This document shows, in pieces, positions 1-8,512 of a stretch of 64,000 bases of DNA. The notes under the pieces are model-generated. The model was not told the origin of the DNA and made no database searches. It worked only from the letters and a program-made list of their open reading frames with translations. The stretch spans positions 1-64,000 of the forward strand of contig NZ_JONU01000015.1 in NCBI RefSeq assembly GCF_000711985.1, written 5' to 3'. Source of the stretch: Rheinheimera texasensis DSM 17496 (GTDB taxonomy: Bacteria > Pseudomonadota > Gammaproteobacteria > Enterobacterales > Alteromonadaceae). Each line of letters starts with the position of its first letter. Positions within the stretch are counted from its first letter, which is position 1. Made by a program: the position numbers and the translations under genes.

Positions 1-147
1 AAGCGGGAAGCCGGCCAAGAGATGAGTCATCCCTTGTGCCTTGAGCACACATAAGGGTTGTTGGAGACCACAACGTTGATAGGTGAGGTGTGGAAGCGTG
101 GTGACACGTTAAGCTAACTCATACTAATTGCCCGAGAGGCTTAACCA
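1..147 (+). rRNA. 23S ribosomal RNA, 3' end (partial)
   Basis: The first ~147 bases match the conserved 3' end of bacterial 23S rRNA, including the stretch around ACGTTGATAGG and the terminal AGAGGCTTAACC at about 135-146. The 5' part lies outside the window. The 3' boundary is estimated by comparison with the E. coli 23S end and may be off by a few bases. A 5S gene follows 82 bases later on the same strand with no tRNA between, so this is the distal end of an rRNA operon. Confidence 0.93.
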
Positions 148-229
148 TACAACGCCCAAGTTGTTTTGCGCGTGTGTGTTGTGAAACGAATTATCAGCTT
201 GCTTTAGTTAAAGACAGACAAACAGTTTT

Positions 230-347
230 TGCCTGGTGGCAATAGCGCTGTGGAACCACCTGAATCCATTCCGAACTCAGAAGTGAAACGCAGCTGCGAC
301 GATGGTAGTGTGGCAGTTGCCATGCGAGAGTAGTACACCGCCAGGCT
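230..347 (+). rRNA. rrf: 5S ribosomal RNA
   Basis: The sequence has the bacterial 5S pattern: TGCCTGG at the 5' end pairs with CCAGGC at the 3' end (341-346), and the internal block CCGAACTCAGAAGTGAAACG (271-290) is the conserved loop B/C region. CGATGGTAGTGTGG and GCGAGAGTAG are also in their expected places. The length of ~118 nt is normal. It follows the 23S end on the same strand and is followed directly by a strong terminator. Confidence 0.95.
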
Positions 348-357
348 CCCAATACAC

Positions 358-387
358 AAAACCCCGCTCAGTGAGCGGGGTTTTTTG
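358..387 (+). terminator. Rho-independent terminator of the rRNA operon
   Basis: A GC-rich hairpin (arms CCCCGCTCA and TGAGCGGGG) is preceded by A residues and followed by six T residues. It lies about ten bases after the 5S gene and closes the rRNA operon. Confidence 0.92.
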
Positions 388-447
388 TATTTAGAATCCG
401 GCGGTTTACTCTCGCAGAGTAGTACAGTGAAGACCGAAATAGACAAC

Positions 448-537
448 GCCAACAGTTTGGCTCGTCTGGCCGTCACACGGCGGCTGAACGCCCTGAGGTC
501 TGCGAGGGTGCAGACTCCCACGAAGCCGCAATGGTGA
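448..537. repeat. Imperfect repeat, copy 1, downstream of rRNA operon
   Basis: This ~90 bp unit begins GCCAACAGTTTG and ends GAAGCCGCAATGGTGA. It contains the core GCGAGGGTGCAGACT (502-516). A second diverged copy lies at 575-654. In this copy GTCTGC (499-504) and GCAGAC (510-515) can form a 6-bp hairpin. Apart from the two copies I see nothing recognisable between the rRNA terminator (387) and csrD (764): no convincing gene, and only a weak promoter context. Confidence 0.6.
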
Positions 538-574
538 GTTCAATAAAACTGTCAAAGGCATGGGAATGAATGAT

Positions 575-654
575 GCCAACAGTTTGACATCATTCCGGGG
601 GAGCACACCCGAAGCTCCGCGAGGGTGCAGACTATCAAGAAGCCGCGATGGTGA
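575..654. repeat. Imperfect repeat, copy 2, downstream of rRNA operon
   Basis: This ~80 bp unit shares GCCAACAGTTTG, the core GCGAGGGTGCAGACT (619-633) and GAAGCCGCGATGGTGA with copy 1. The cores are offset by 117 bases; the 5' blocks are offset by 127, so an indel separates the copies. Its 5' part can fold, with GGAATGAATGATG (from about 562) facing CATCATTCC (588-596). The minus strand is open in one frame across both copies, but the encoded peptide resembles no family I know. Confidence 0.6.
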
Positions 655-763
655 AACCACCCGCCACTTCTCACAAAATCTGAAAAGTTAAAATTCCTCC
701 TCGCACCTCGACAAACCCAGCTTCGCCGTTAACACTCAAAAGTCTGATCTGGAGAGTCTTATC

Positions 764-2422
764 GTGATGGAATTGCTGAAGAACTGGTTAACCCGCCGCC
801 CATTTGCCCAGTCTATGGCGCTGTTATTGCTTTTTGCGAACGGCGGATTGGTGTTTTTGTTGCTGTTAGCTGTTCAGGTACTACCCGTTCCTTTTAAAAC
901 CCTTATGTCTGTTGGAATTCCAGCATGCTTTATGCTCAATCTGATATCAGCTGTTTTATGGTATTTCGTTTACGAACAAAGTGCTCGGCAGCATCACCAG
1001 CAGCAGATGATTGCTGAGTTAACCAGCAGAGTAGATGATTTACTGCAAGACGCTTATCTGCCCGTCAGTCGTGATACCAGCTTAGCTGACCGTCTGACAT
1101 TGCTGCGCCAGAGCCTCCAACATCAGGTTAGGCGGGAGCAGGAAATTCGTCAGTTGGTGCGGGTGCAGGGCTTGGTTGACCACGAGCTGGCCATCGGTAA
1201 TCGCATCTATTTTGAAAGCAAACTCCAGCATTACCTGTTAGATCCGGCTGAACCTCAGTCTGGCGCATTATTTCTGATCCAGCTAAGCCACCCGGAGCTC
1301 AGTATTGGTCCCAATGATGCGGTACAGCGGCTTGCCGGTAGCGCCGATTTGGTGCAGCAGCTGGTGAATCACTTACCGCTTACAGTGTTGGCCAGAGTGG
1401 CCGACGCCGATCTCGCGCTGCTAATTCCGGGGATGGAACAAAAAGATGCCGAGCAGCTTGGCGACCGGCTGGCGATGGTGTTAAGTCGCGCCAGCTTTTT
1501 TGCCGGTTACGAAGATTTTGACTTAGTCCATCTCGGTTACGTTATCTATCAGCAAGGCCAAACTGCCTATCAGGTGATGTCTGAGGCTGATATGGCGCTT
1601 AAAACAGCGCAGTTGCAGGGGCCGAATGCTGCTTTTGGTTTTTATCCTGAACATAAACCAAAAATTAAAGGTTCGGTTTGGTGGCGGACAGAACTGGCTA
1701 ATGCACTGAAAGAACAGCGATTTCTGCTGAGTTTTCAACCGGTTTTTTCCTGGCAACAACACGATATTATTCAACATGAGGTATTAGTCCGCTTGCAGAC
1801 CAGTGATGGGGAAAAGTTAGCGGCTGCGGTATTTTTGCCAATGGCGGTGAACTGCGGTTTAACGGCACAGCTTGATCAATATGTGCTGACCAAAGCGGCG
1901 CGGTTGTGTCAGCTGGAGCAGAAAAATGGTCTGCGTTGCAGTGTCAACCTGACGGTTGAATCATTGTTAAATCAGGAGTTTATGCAATGGTTACAGCAAA
2001 ACCTGCAAAATGGTCAGTTGCAGGCAGCACAGCTGGCGCTGGAAGTGGATGAATATCACCTGATTAAACAATATAAAAAGCTGAAGCCGAAGCTGATCAA
2101 GCTGCAACAGCAGGGTTTTAGTCTGATCATTGACCATGTCGGCCTCAATATCAGTCCTTGTCAGTATTTAACCGAGTTGCCGGTGGATGCGGTCAAACTG
2201 CATGCTTCTGTAGTCCGGCATATTGAAAACCAGCTGGAGCAACAGTTATTTATTCGCGGTTTAGTCGCCAGCCATCAGAGCAAAGGCGTCAAGGTGATAG
2301 CGACCGGCGTTGAGAGTCAGGCAGAATGGCTTTGTCTGCAGAAATTAGGTGTCAGCGGGGCTCAGGGCTATTTCTTCAGTCAGCCGCTCGCCGAACTGAT
2401 GCCACAGGCGCAGCTCAGCTGA
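764..2422 (+). CDS. csrD: CsrD/MshH-like degenerate GGDEF-EAL membrane protein
   Basis: This 552-residue inner-membrane protein has two N-terminal hydrophobic segments (about 18-42 and 46-70), a helical linker, a degenerate GGDEF domain (about 135-300) and a degenerate EAL domain (about 305-550). The GGDEF site is replaced by ADADLALL (213-220), EAL reads EVL (339-341) and the usual DDFGTGYS reads DHVGLNIS. Catalysis of c-di-GMP turnover is therefore unlikely. In E. coli, CsrD is a degenerate protein of this kind that promotes RNase E decay of CsrB/C. In vibrios and shewanellae the homologue (MshH) opens the msh locus, as here. The start is GTG 764 or ATG 767; GGAGAG at 751-756 fits either. 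The 3' end overlaps the convergent gene by 78 bases. Confidence 0.8.
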   Translation: MMELLKNWLTRRPFAQSMALLLLFANGGLVFLLLLAVQVLPVPFKTLMSVGIPACFMLNLISAVLWYFVYEQSARQHHQQQMIAELTSRVDDLLQDAYLPVSRDTSLADRLTLLRQSLQHQVRREQEIRQLVRVQGLVDHELAIGNRIYFESKLQHYLLDPAEPQSGALFLIQLSHPELSIGPNDAVQRLAGSADLVQQLVNHLPLTVLARVADADLALLIPGMEQKDAEQLGDRLAMVLSRASFFAGYEDFDLVHLGYVIYQQGQTAYQVMSEADMALKTAQLQGPNAAFGFYPEHKPKIKGSVWWRTELANALKEQRFLLSFQPVFSWQQHDIIQHEVLVRLQTSDGEKLAAAVFLPMAVNCGLTAQLDQYVLTKAARLCQLEQKNGLRCSVNLTVESLLNQEFMQWLQQNLQNGQLQAAQLALEVDEYHLIKQYKKLKPKLIKLQQQGFSLIIDHVGLNISPCQYLTELPVDAVKLHASVVRHIENQLEQQLFIRGLVASHQSKGVKVIATGVESQAEWLCLQKLGVSGAQGYFFSQPLAELMPQAQLS

Positions 2423-3355
2423 TTTGAGCTGCCGATATTGCTCTGATGAAATGCGCTGTTGCTGCAATAAACCATCCAATCCCTGTAATCCGCCGGTATG
2501 AAAAAATACGATGCGCTGACCTGGTGCTACCTGCTGTTGTTCCAGCTGTAGCAACAGGGTACGAAATGCTTTGCCGGTATAGATTGGCTCCAACGGCAAA
2601 TTCTGTGTACTCAGTTCCAGGCAAAGCCCCAGCGTGGTCTGGTCAAAACGGCCATAACGTAAACCGCTACAATCCGGTAGCAACTGCCAGTTGTGTTGTT
2701 GTGGAACTAAGGAGTTGATTTGAGCAGCAAGGCCAGAGTCCTGCACCACACTGATACCAAGCACCGGTAAGTGCGGATGACCCAAGGCCAGACCGGCGAC
2801 AGTTCCGCCGCTGCCGGTGGCGCAACAAATCAGGTTGGCAGGGCCATCCGGCGTTTGACTTAACTGCAGCTCCGCCACGCCTTGTAAACCCAAAGCGCTG
2901 GTGCCGCCTTCCGGCACTATCAGCCAGTTGGGGAATTGTTGCTGTAATGTCGAAAGATATTCAGGCTGATGGCGCAGCCGGTACATTTGCCGGTCAACAA
3001 AGCTGAGTTGCATACCGTGCATCTGACACGCGGCTAAAGTCGGGTTGGTGACCACCGAATCCTGTCGTACAATCGCATGCGTTTGAAAGCCAAAGGCTTT
3101 TCCTGCGGCGGCAACGGCCGCAAGGTGGTTGGAGAAAGCGCCGCCGAAGGTCAGAATTCCCGTTTTTTCATATTGTTGTATATGCTGGATATGGTACTTT
3201 AGTTTTAACCATTTATTACCCGCAATCGCAGGGACCAGGCAGTGCAGGTGGCAGACCCACAGTTCGGTCTGAGATTGCTCCAGCAGTGGCAGAGAAATCC
3301 GTTGCCAGTGTTGACGATAAAACGGTGAATTCACAAATGCAGCCAGACCCGGCAA
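2345..3355 (-). CDS. ACC deaminase/D-cysteine desulfhydrase family PLP enzyme
   Basis: This 336-residue fold-type II PLP enzyme carries the family motifs: GNKWLKL with the likely Schiff-base lysine K48, FGGAFSNH binding the cofactor ring, ATGSGGT as phosphate loop, and FFHTGG near the C-terminus. Members remove amino groups or sulfide from small amino acids (1-aminocyclopropane-1-carboxylate, D-cysteine, L-cysteate); the substrate cannot be read from sequence. The start is uncertain: TTG at 3353-3355 gives the listed length, and GTG seven codons later is possible. It is divergent from mshI (31 bp between starts) and its 3' end runs 78 bases into csrD. It is the only antisense gene in the msh locus. 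Confidence 0.85.
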   Translation of the reverse strand: MPGLAAFVNSPFYRQHWQRISLPLLEQSQTELWVCHLHCLVPAIAGNKWLKLKYHIQHIQQYEKTGILTFGGAFSNHLAAVAAAGKAFGFQTHAIVRQDSVVTNPTLAACQMHGMQLSFVDRQMYRLRHQPEYLSTLQQQFPNWLIVPEGGTSALGLQGVAELQLSQTPDGPANLICCATGSGGTVAGLALGHPHLPVLGISVVQDSGLAAQINSLVPQQHNWQLLPDCSGLRYGRFDQTTLGLCLELSTQNLPLEPIYTGKAFRTLLLQLEQQQVAPGQRIVFFHTGGLQGLDGLLQQQRISSEQYRQLKSAELRLWHQFGERLTEEIALSPADT

Positions 3356-3386
3356 AACCAGATCAATAAGGTGTCAGAGTGTTTGC

Positions 3387-4346
3387 ATGATACAGAAATT
3401 TACGCACAAGTTCCGCAGTTCAGCCAGCCGCCCGCGTCAGGCTGCGCAGATCGCCGCGATTTATCTGCAGGCTGAACAGCTGAAACTGGTGTTGGTTCGC
3501 AGCGCGGATCAGGTGGTATTAAAGACTGAAACTATGCGTCTGGTGGATAGTCAGCAACGCGTCAGTGCCTGCAGTCAGCTGGCCCGTGAATTACCGAAAA
3601 ATACTGCGTTGTGTCTGGTACTGAGTGCCGACAGTTATCAGCTGGTGCAGCTGGATAAACCGCCACTAGCTGAAGTGGAAATGCGACAGGCCTTGCCCTG
3701 GCAGATCCGCGATTTGGTCAGCATCCCGACCGATGATTTAATCGTAGATTACTGTGACGTGGCGGAGCCCGCCAGTCAGCAGCAGGCCAAAATTCAGGTT
3801 GTTGCCAGTTCCCGCAGCCTGCTGGCGCCATTATGTAAAGTGTTGCAGCAAAGCCCGGCACAGCTGATAAATATCCAGCCGGATGAGTGGCTGGCCCGCA
3901 ACTTATTACCTGTTCAGCCGCAGGCGGTGCTGTTGCTCAGCCATCAGCCCGGCCAGGAGCTGAATATCCAGATCGTTCGCAACGGCACTTTGTATCTCAG
4001 TCGGAAGCTTCGCGGTTTTACCCGCATTGATCAAATGAGCTTCAGCGACCTGAGTCTGGGCTTGCTCGACAATCTGCTGCTCGAAGTACAACGCTCACTG
4101 GACTTTTTCGAAGGGCAGATGCGACAGGCGCCGGTCAAAGAGATTCTGTTTTTATTACCGAGCCCGGAGTTACCGGCGATCCTGCAGTATTTTGGCCAAA
4201 ATGGTTTTACGCAGGTGCGGGCTTTGGATGTAGCCGCCTATATGCCGGGTAGCAGCCTGGCGGAGCAGGCGGATTATTGGTTGCCGCTGGCCGGCGCTTT
4301 GGAGTTATTGCTGAGCGCGGAGGCATCCCTTGAAACAACGCATTAA
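3387..4346 (+). CDS. mshI: MSHA biogenesis protein MshI (PilM-like)
   Basis: This 319-residue protein is predicted cytoplasmic, with no signal peptide or clear membrane span. Its position as first gene of the msh assembly cluster and the order PilM-, PilN-, PilO- and PilP-like proteins identify it as MshI. It would form the inner ring of the pilus alignment platform that links the ATPase to the inner-membrane complex. The SD is weak (AAGGTG at 3368-3373, 13 bases from ATG). It overlaps the next gene by 17 bases, so the two are translationally coupled. Any promoter must lie in the 31-bp gap or inside the divergent gene. Confidence 0.85.
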   Translation: MIQKFTHKFRSSASRPRQAAQIAAIYLQAEQLKLVLVRSADQVVLKTETMRLVDSQQRVSACSQLARELPKNTALCLVLSADSYQLVQLDKPPLAEVEMRQALPWQIRDLVSIPTDDLIVDYCDVAEPASQQQAKIQVVASSRSLLAPLCKVLQQSPAQLINIQPDEWLARNLLPVQPQAVLLLSHQPGQELNIQIVRNGTLYLSRKLRGFTRIDQMSFSDLSLGLLDNLLLEVQRSLDFFEGQMRQAPVKEILFLLPSPELPAILQYFGQNGFTQVRALDVAAYMPGSSLAEQADYWLPLAGALELLLSAEASLETTH

Positions 4347-4938
4347 TCTGTATCAGGCCGGCTTACAGCCGGTACCACAGCGCTTCGCGTTGCCAACTTT
4401 ATTGCGTAGCTGTGCGCTGGTACTGCTGGTGATTGCCGCTACCGCAGGCACTTTGCAATATCAACTGCAACAACAACAAACGCAAACTAACAAGTTTCAG
4501 GCCGCGGTGCAGCAAAAGTCAGAAGAGTTAGCCAATTTACAACAAGCGCTGGATAACCGGCAGCCGGAGCAGTCGTTGTTGCAGCAAGTGGAACAACTCA
4601 ACATTGAGATCGGACAGAAACAGCAACTGTTGCAGTATTTAACTGCCGACCAACAAGCGCAGCCGCCGCAATATGCCGCCGTGCTACAACAGCTCAGTAC
4701 GCAGGATTTACCGCAGTTCTGGCTGCGCAGTTTCCGCCTTGGTAAAGCCGGTGTCGAATTTAACGGCGTCACCCGCGATGCCGCGTTGGTACCGAAGTGG
4801 TTACGTCTGTTGGGCCAAAGTCCGCAGTTCAGTGGCCAGCAATTTTCTGCCGTGTCTTTTCAGCCATTGGCGCAGGACTATCTGCAATTTCGCGTCAGCA
4901 GCAGCGATGTTGCGGTCGCAGCGGAGGGTATGCGATGA
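4330..4938 (+). CDS. MSHA biogenesis protein MshI2 (PilN-like)
   Basis: This 202-residue protein begins MKQRINLYQ, typical of PilN-like proteins (short cytoplasmic NLY-type motif that docks on PilM). One membrane span follows (about 25-45), then a long Gln-rich coiled coil (45-110) and a small periplasmic domain. It should form a heterodimer with the MshJ product in the alignment platform. The start is TTG at 4330, supported by a clean SD GGAGG at 4319-4323, six bases upstream. It overlaps mshI by 17 bases and mshJ by ATGA. Confidence 0.82.
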   Translation: MKQRINLYQAGLQPVPQRFALPTLLRSCALVLLVIAATAGTLQYQLQQQQTQTNKFQAAVQQKSEELANLQQALDNRQPEQSLLQQVEQLNIEIGQKQQLLQYLTADQQAQPPQYAAVLQQLSTQDLPQFWLRSFRLGKAGVEFNGVTRDAALVPKWLRLLGQSPQFSGQQFSAVSFQPLAQDYLQFRVSSSDVAVAAEGMR

Positions 4939-5657
4939 GTCAGTGGCAACAACTGTGTGAGCAGTATATGCAGCTGCAACTGCGTGAGCGCCGGCTGATT
5001 TTTTTCGCCGCACTGGCGATGTTGCTGTGGGTTGGCACTATCTCTGTGGCTGAACCTTTGTGGCGTTCGCTGCAGACCAGTCAACAGCAGCAAAAAATGA
5101 CGCTGGGCCAGATGGCGCAACTGCAGCAGCAGGTGGACGCAGTCTTACAAGTGCTGAACAGCGATCCAAACGAACAAGTACGCAGCCAAATTAACGAGCG
5201 GCAGCAACAGCGGGAACAGTTAAACAGTCAGATTAAACAGCTGACTGGCCGTTATGTCAGCCCTGAGCAAATGTTGCCTTTGCTGCAGGACGTACTGAAA
5301 AGCAGCCCTGGCGTGAAGTTAACCCAGCTGCGCAGCCTGAAACCCGAAGTGCTGCAAATCGGCGCTGCTACTCCAACGCCTACGTCAGCTCCGGCGCCGG
5401 TGCCTGCAGCGCAGACCAATACAGCGCAGGCCAATACCGAGCCGCCAGCAGCAACCCCTCAGCTGTATCTGCATAAAACCGAAATCATTTTCAGCGGCCA
5501 GTACGCGCAGTTGCAACAGCTGCTGCAACAGCTCGAACGCTTGCCATGGCAACTGCACTGGCATCAGTTAGAGTACAAAGTATCAGAACACCCTCAGGCG
5601 GAATTACGGCTGGAATTGGAGACTATCAGTGAACAAGCTGAATATCTGCGGATTTAG
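4935..5657 (+). CDS. mshJ: MSHA biogenesis protein MshJ (PilO-like)
   Basis: This 240-residue bitopic protein has one membrane span (about 20-40), a Gln-rich coiled coil, an Ala/Pro/Thr-rich linker (about 145-175) and a periplasmic domain. That is the PilO architecture, and its position after the PilN-like gene fits. I chose ATG 4935 because it follows GGAGGG (4922-4927) and overlaps the previous stop as ATGA. The open frame extends further upstream, but that stretch encodes an unlikely Cys/Arg-rich sequence. Confidence 0.85.
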   Translation: MSQWQQLCEQYMQLQLRERRLIFFAALAMLLWVGTISVAEPLWRSLQTSQQQQKMTLGQMAQLQQQVDAVLQVLNSDPNEQVRSQINERQQQREQLNSQIKQLTGRYVSPEQMLPLLQDVLKSSPGVKLTQLRSLKPEVLQIGAATPTPTSAPAPVPAAQTNTAQANTEPPAATPQLYLHKTEIIFSGQYAQLQQLLQQLERLPWQLHWHQLEYKVSEHPQAELRLELETISEQAEYLRI

Positions 5658-5949
5658 TCTGCTGTTTGTCAGTATTCTTTGCCTGCCGGTGTGGGCGGCG
5701 GATCCGACCGCGCCGGAAGCGGTGCTGAGCGATAGCACTGGCGTCACAGCAGAGGCACAGCAGATCCCGAAATTAAGTCTGATCCGGCAGGAAGGCAAAG
5801 AGCGTCTGGCCATTTTAGACGGGCAGCCGCGTCGGGTTGGCGCCATGCATGGCAGCTATAAAGTGATTTCTATCGGTGCGGGTCGGGTGACCTTAGCGCA
5901 GGGGCAACGTCAGCTGACGCTGCAATTATTTCCTTCAATGACAAAGTAG
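5629..5949 (+). CDS. mshK: MSHA biogenesis protein MshK (PilP-like)
   Basis: This 106-residue exported protein has an N-terminal signal sequence with likely cleavage after VWA (about residue 23). A small beta domain around residues 50-105 (LAILDGQPRRVG, ISIGAGRVTL) resembles the secretin-contacting domain of PilP/GspC proteins. It would connect the inner-membrane platform to the secretin MshL. The start is GTG at 5629, 29 bases inside mshJ; GGAG about nine bases upstream supports it. Confidence 0.82.
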   Translation: MNKLNICGFSLLFVSILCLPVWAADPTAPEAVLSDSTGVTAEAQQIPKLSLIRQEGKERLAILDGQPRRVGAMHGSYKVISIGAGRVTLAQGQRQLTLQLFPSMTK

Positions 5950-5957
5950 CGGATTTT

Positions 5958-7607
5958 ATGGCGAAACCCTTTCCACTGATCGCAGCGCTGGTGCTGCTGC
6001 AGGGCTGTAGCATCACGTCAGAATCTGATGTGTTAGCGCGATCGCAGGCTGAACTGAATAAAGCGCAACAAGCGCCGGCCAAACCTAAACCGCTGCAAAT
6101 TCCGGCGGCGGTCAGCGCGGATGTGTTAAGTGCCAGCGCCATGCCGCTCCAAAACACTCCGGTGTTGCCGCGTTTTAATCTGGCTGCAGCTGCGGTTCCG
6201 GCGGCGGATTTTTTTGCGTCCCTGGTGACAGACTCGGATTTTAGTATCGTGGTGCATCCGGATGTGCGCGGCACTGTCAGCTTGCAGTTAAAGCAGGTCA
6301 CACTGCCGGAAGTGATGGCGGTGGTGCAGCAGATGTATGGTTTTGATATCCGTCAGTCCGGGCTGATTTATCAGGTGTATCCGGCCGGGCTTCGCACTGA
6401 AACCATTCCGGTGAATTATTTGCTGATGCAGCGCCATGGTCTGTCGTCGATTGCAGTCAATTCCGGTGGGGTATCGCAGGACCAGCAAAATAGCAACCAG
6501 GGTAACAACCGCAATAACCAGAATAATAACCAACAAAATATGGACGGCCAGAATGGCCTCGGCGGGAATAATCAGCAGCAACAATTCAATGGCAGCATGA
6601 TCCAAAGCAGCAGCAAAACTGACTTTTGGAAAGACTTACAGGAAGCGGTGCGCGGCATTTTAGGTTCTGCACCGCAGCGTTCTGTGGTGGTGTCACCGCA
6701 AGCAGGCTTGGTTACAGTTCGGGGTATGCCGGACGAAATCGCTGCAGTGCGGGCCTTTTTACAACAAACCGAGCAACATCTGCAGCGGCAGGTGATCCTT
6801 GAAGCCAAAATCATTGAAGTTACGTTGAGCGATGATTATCAGCAAGGTATTAACTGGCAAAGTGCGCTCGCCAATATCGATTCCACCAACCTGACGCTGA
6901 GTAATACTGCCGGCAGTTTTGGCAATAAAATCAGCAACGGTCTTGGTGGTTTAACCTCCATCGCCTTTGAAAATGCTGATTTTGACGGCGTGATTAGTTT
7001 GTTATCGACCCAGGGCGATGCGCAGGTGCTGTCGAGCCCACGCGTCACGGCGGTGAATAATCAAAAAGCGGTGATTAAAGTCGGCCAGGACGAATACTTT
7101 GTTACCGATGTGTCCAGCAATACCACCACTGCCACCAACGGCGTGCAAAGCACCACGCCGAGTATCACCTTACAGCCGTTTTTCTCCGGGATTGCGTTGG
7201 ATGTGACACCGCAAATTGATGCCAGCGGTCAGGTGATTTTGCATGTGCATCCGTCGGTAACTGAAACTGCCGAGCAGGTCAAAACTATTCGTTTATCAGA
7301 AGAAGAAGTGGTGCTGCCGCTGGCGCAAAGCAATATCCGCGAGTCGGACACTATTATCAAAGCCAGCAATGGCGAAATTGTGGTGATCGGTGGCCTGATG
7401 CAAACCGTGATCAGTGACCAGGAAAGCGGGGTGCCGGGGCTGCGTTCGTTACCTTTGCTTGGCAATTTGTTTAAGTCGACCAGCAAATCAGAGAAGAAAA
7501 AAGAGCTGGTGATTTTGCTGAAGCCAACGGTCACCGGTGCTGAAGTCTGGCAACAACAAATTCAGCAGTCCAGCCTGCAAATGCAGGACTGGCAACAACG
7601 GCGCTGA
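5958..7607 (+). CDS. mshL: MSHA secretin MshL
   Basis: This 549-residue outer-membrane lipoprotein secretin has a type II signal peptide with lipobox LLQGC (Cys17), a secretin/TonB short N-terminal domain (about 60-120), an Asn/Gln-rich low-complexity insert (about 172-212), an N1-like domain (VVVSPQAGLVTVRG) and the C-terminal secretin domain. The latter carries the family signature GVPGLRSLPLLGNLF near residues 492-506. It forms the pore through which the MSHA pilus leaves the cell. ATG 5958 lies eight bases after the mshK stop. The stop overlaps the first base of mshM. Confidence 0.93.
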   Translation: MAKPFPLIAALVLLQGCSITSESDVLARSQAELNKAQQAPAKPKPLQIPAAVSADVLSASAMPLQNTPVLPRFNLAAAAVPAADFFASLVTDSDFSIVVHPDVRGTVSLQLKQVTLPEVMAVVQQMYGFDIRQSGLIYQVYPAGLRTETIPVNYLLMQRHGLSSIAVNSGGVSQDQQNSNQGNNRNNQNNNQQNMDGQNGLGGNNQQQQFNGSMIQSSSKTDFWKDLQEAVRGILGSAPQRSVVVSPQAGLVTVRGMPDEIAAVRAFLQQTEQHLQRQVILEAKIIEVTLSDDYQQGINWQSALANIDSTNLTLSNTAGSFGNKISNGLGGLTSIAFENADFDGVISLLSTQGDAQVLSSPRVTAVNNQKAVIKVGQDEYFVTDVSSNTTTATNGVQSTTPSITLQPFFSGIALDVTPQIDASGQVILHVHPSVTETAEQVKTIRLSEEEVVLPLAQSNIRESDTIIKASNGEIVVIGGLMQTVISDQESGVPGLRSLPLLGNLFKSTSKSEKKKELVILLKPTVTGAEVWQQQIQQSSLQMQDWQQRR

Positions 7608-8512
7608 TGATGTATCTGAGCCACTTTCAATTGCAGCAGTACCCGTTCAGCCTGACGCCGAATACCGGTTTTTATGTCGGGCTGCAGGGACACCAGCAAG
7701 CCATGGAAGTGCTGCAAACCGCGTTAAATCACGGCGAAGGTTTTATCAAAGTGACCGGCGAAGTCGGCACCGGTAAAACCTTGTTGTGCCGCAAGCTGTT
7801 GAATGAAGCGCCGGCGCACTGGAGTCTGGCCTATATTCCGGACCCCAATCTTGACCCGCAGCAGCTGCGCTGGGCTTTAGCACTCGAACTCGGCTTAAAG
7901 CAATCCGACAATATTGACCAGCTGCAGCTGGCACATCTGTTACAGCGCCAGTTGTTATTGCTGGCCGGCGCTGGCCGGCAGGTGGTGCTGCTGATTGACG
8001 AAGCCCAGGCGCTGCCCGACGACACGCTGGAAGCGCTGCGGCTTCTGACAAATCTGGAAACTGAACAACGTAAACTGGTGCAGGTGGTGTTATTTGGTCA
8101 GCCAGAGCTGGACAAACGTCTGGCCCAGCCGGGCTTTCGGCAGCTGCGGCAACGCATCAGTTTTTCTTATCAGCTGGCGCAGTTACAGCAGCCGGAAGTG
8201 GCGGCCTATCTGCGTCAGCGTCTGCAAATTGCCGGCAGCGCGCTGATGTTATTCAGCCCGCTGGCGGTCTGGTTATTGAGTTATTACAGCAGAGGCATTC
8301 CGCGGCTGATTAATCTGCTGGCGCACAAAGCACTGCTGCTGGCTTATGGCGCCGGACTGTCGCGCGCTGGCTGGCGACAAATGTATCTGGCCGCCGCCGA
8401 TACTGAAGATGTGCGTCATCCGGCGCTGCACTGGCTGCTGGTCGCGACGGCGACGCTGGCGCTGTTATGGTATCTGGCACCTTCAGCATTGCTGAGCTGG
8501 AGCCTGCGATGA
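7607..8512 (+). CDS. mshM: MSHA biogenesis ATPase MshM (ExeA-like)
   Basis: This 301-residue AAA-type ATPase has Walker A GEVGTGKT (51-58), Walker B VVLLIDEAQ (126-134) and a Q-rich sensor region. A hydrophobic segment ends the protein (about 275-295), so it is probably membrane-anchored. ExeA-like proteins help place or assemble secretins at peptidoglycan, here probably MshL. Two ATGs are possible (7607 and 7610); the first overlaps the mshL stop as TGATG. It overlaps mshN by ATGA. Confidence 0.9.
   Translation: MMYLSHFQLQQYPFSLTPNTGFYVGLQGHQQAMEVLQTALNHGEGFIKVTGEVGTGKTLLCRKLLNEAPAHWSLAYIPDPNLDPQQLRWALALELGLKQSDNIDQLQLAHLLQRQLLLLAGAGRQVVLLIDEAQALPDDTLEALRLLTNLETEQRKLVQVVLFGQPELDKRLAQPGFRQLRQRISFSYQLAQLQQPEVAAYLRQRLQIAGSALMLFSPLAVWLLSYYSRGIPRLINLLAHKALLLAYGAGLSRAGWRQMYLAAADTEDVRHPALHWLLVATATLALLWYLAPSALLSWSLR

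Noticed and set aside
148-229. tRNA gene in the 23S-5S spacer
   Set aside because: No cloverleaf or CCA end can be drawn in this 82-base spacer.
204-660. Minus-strand open frames overlapping 5S and the repeat region
   Set aside because: They lie on the antisense of 5S rRNA and the non-coding repeats, have no SD or recognisable family, and result from an open frame across repeats.
764-2422. Active diguanylate cyclase or phosphodiesterase
   Set aside because: The GGDEF site and the EAL metal-binding residues are replaced; only a degenerate CsrD-like role is supported.
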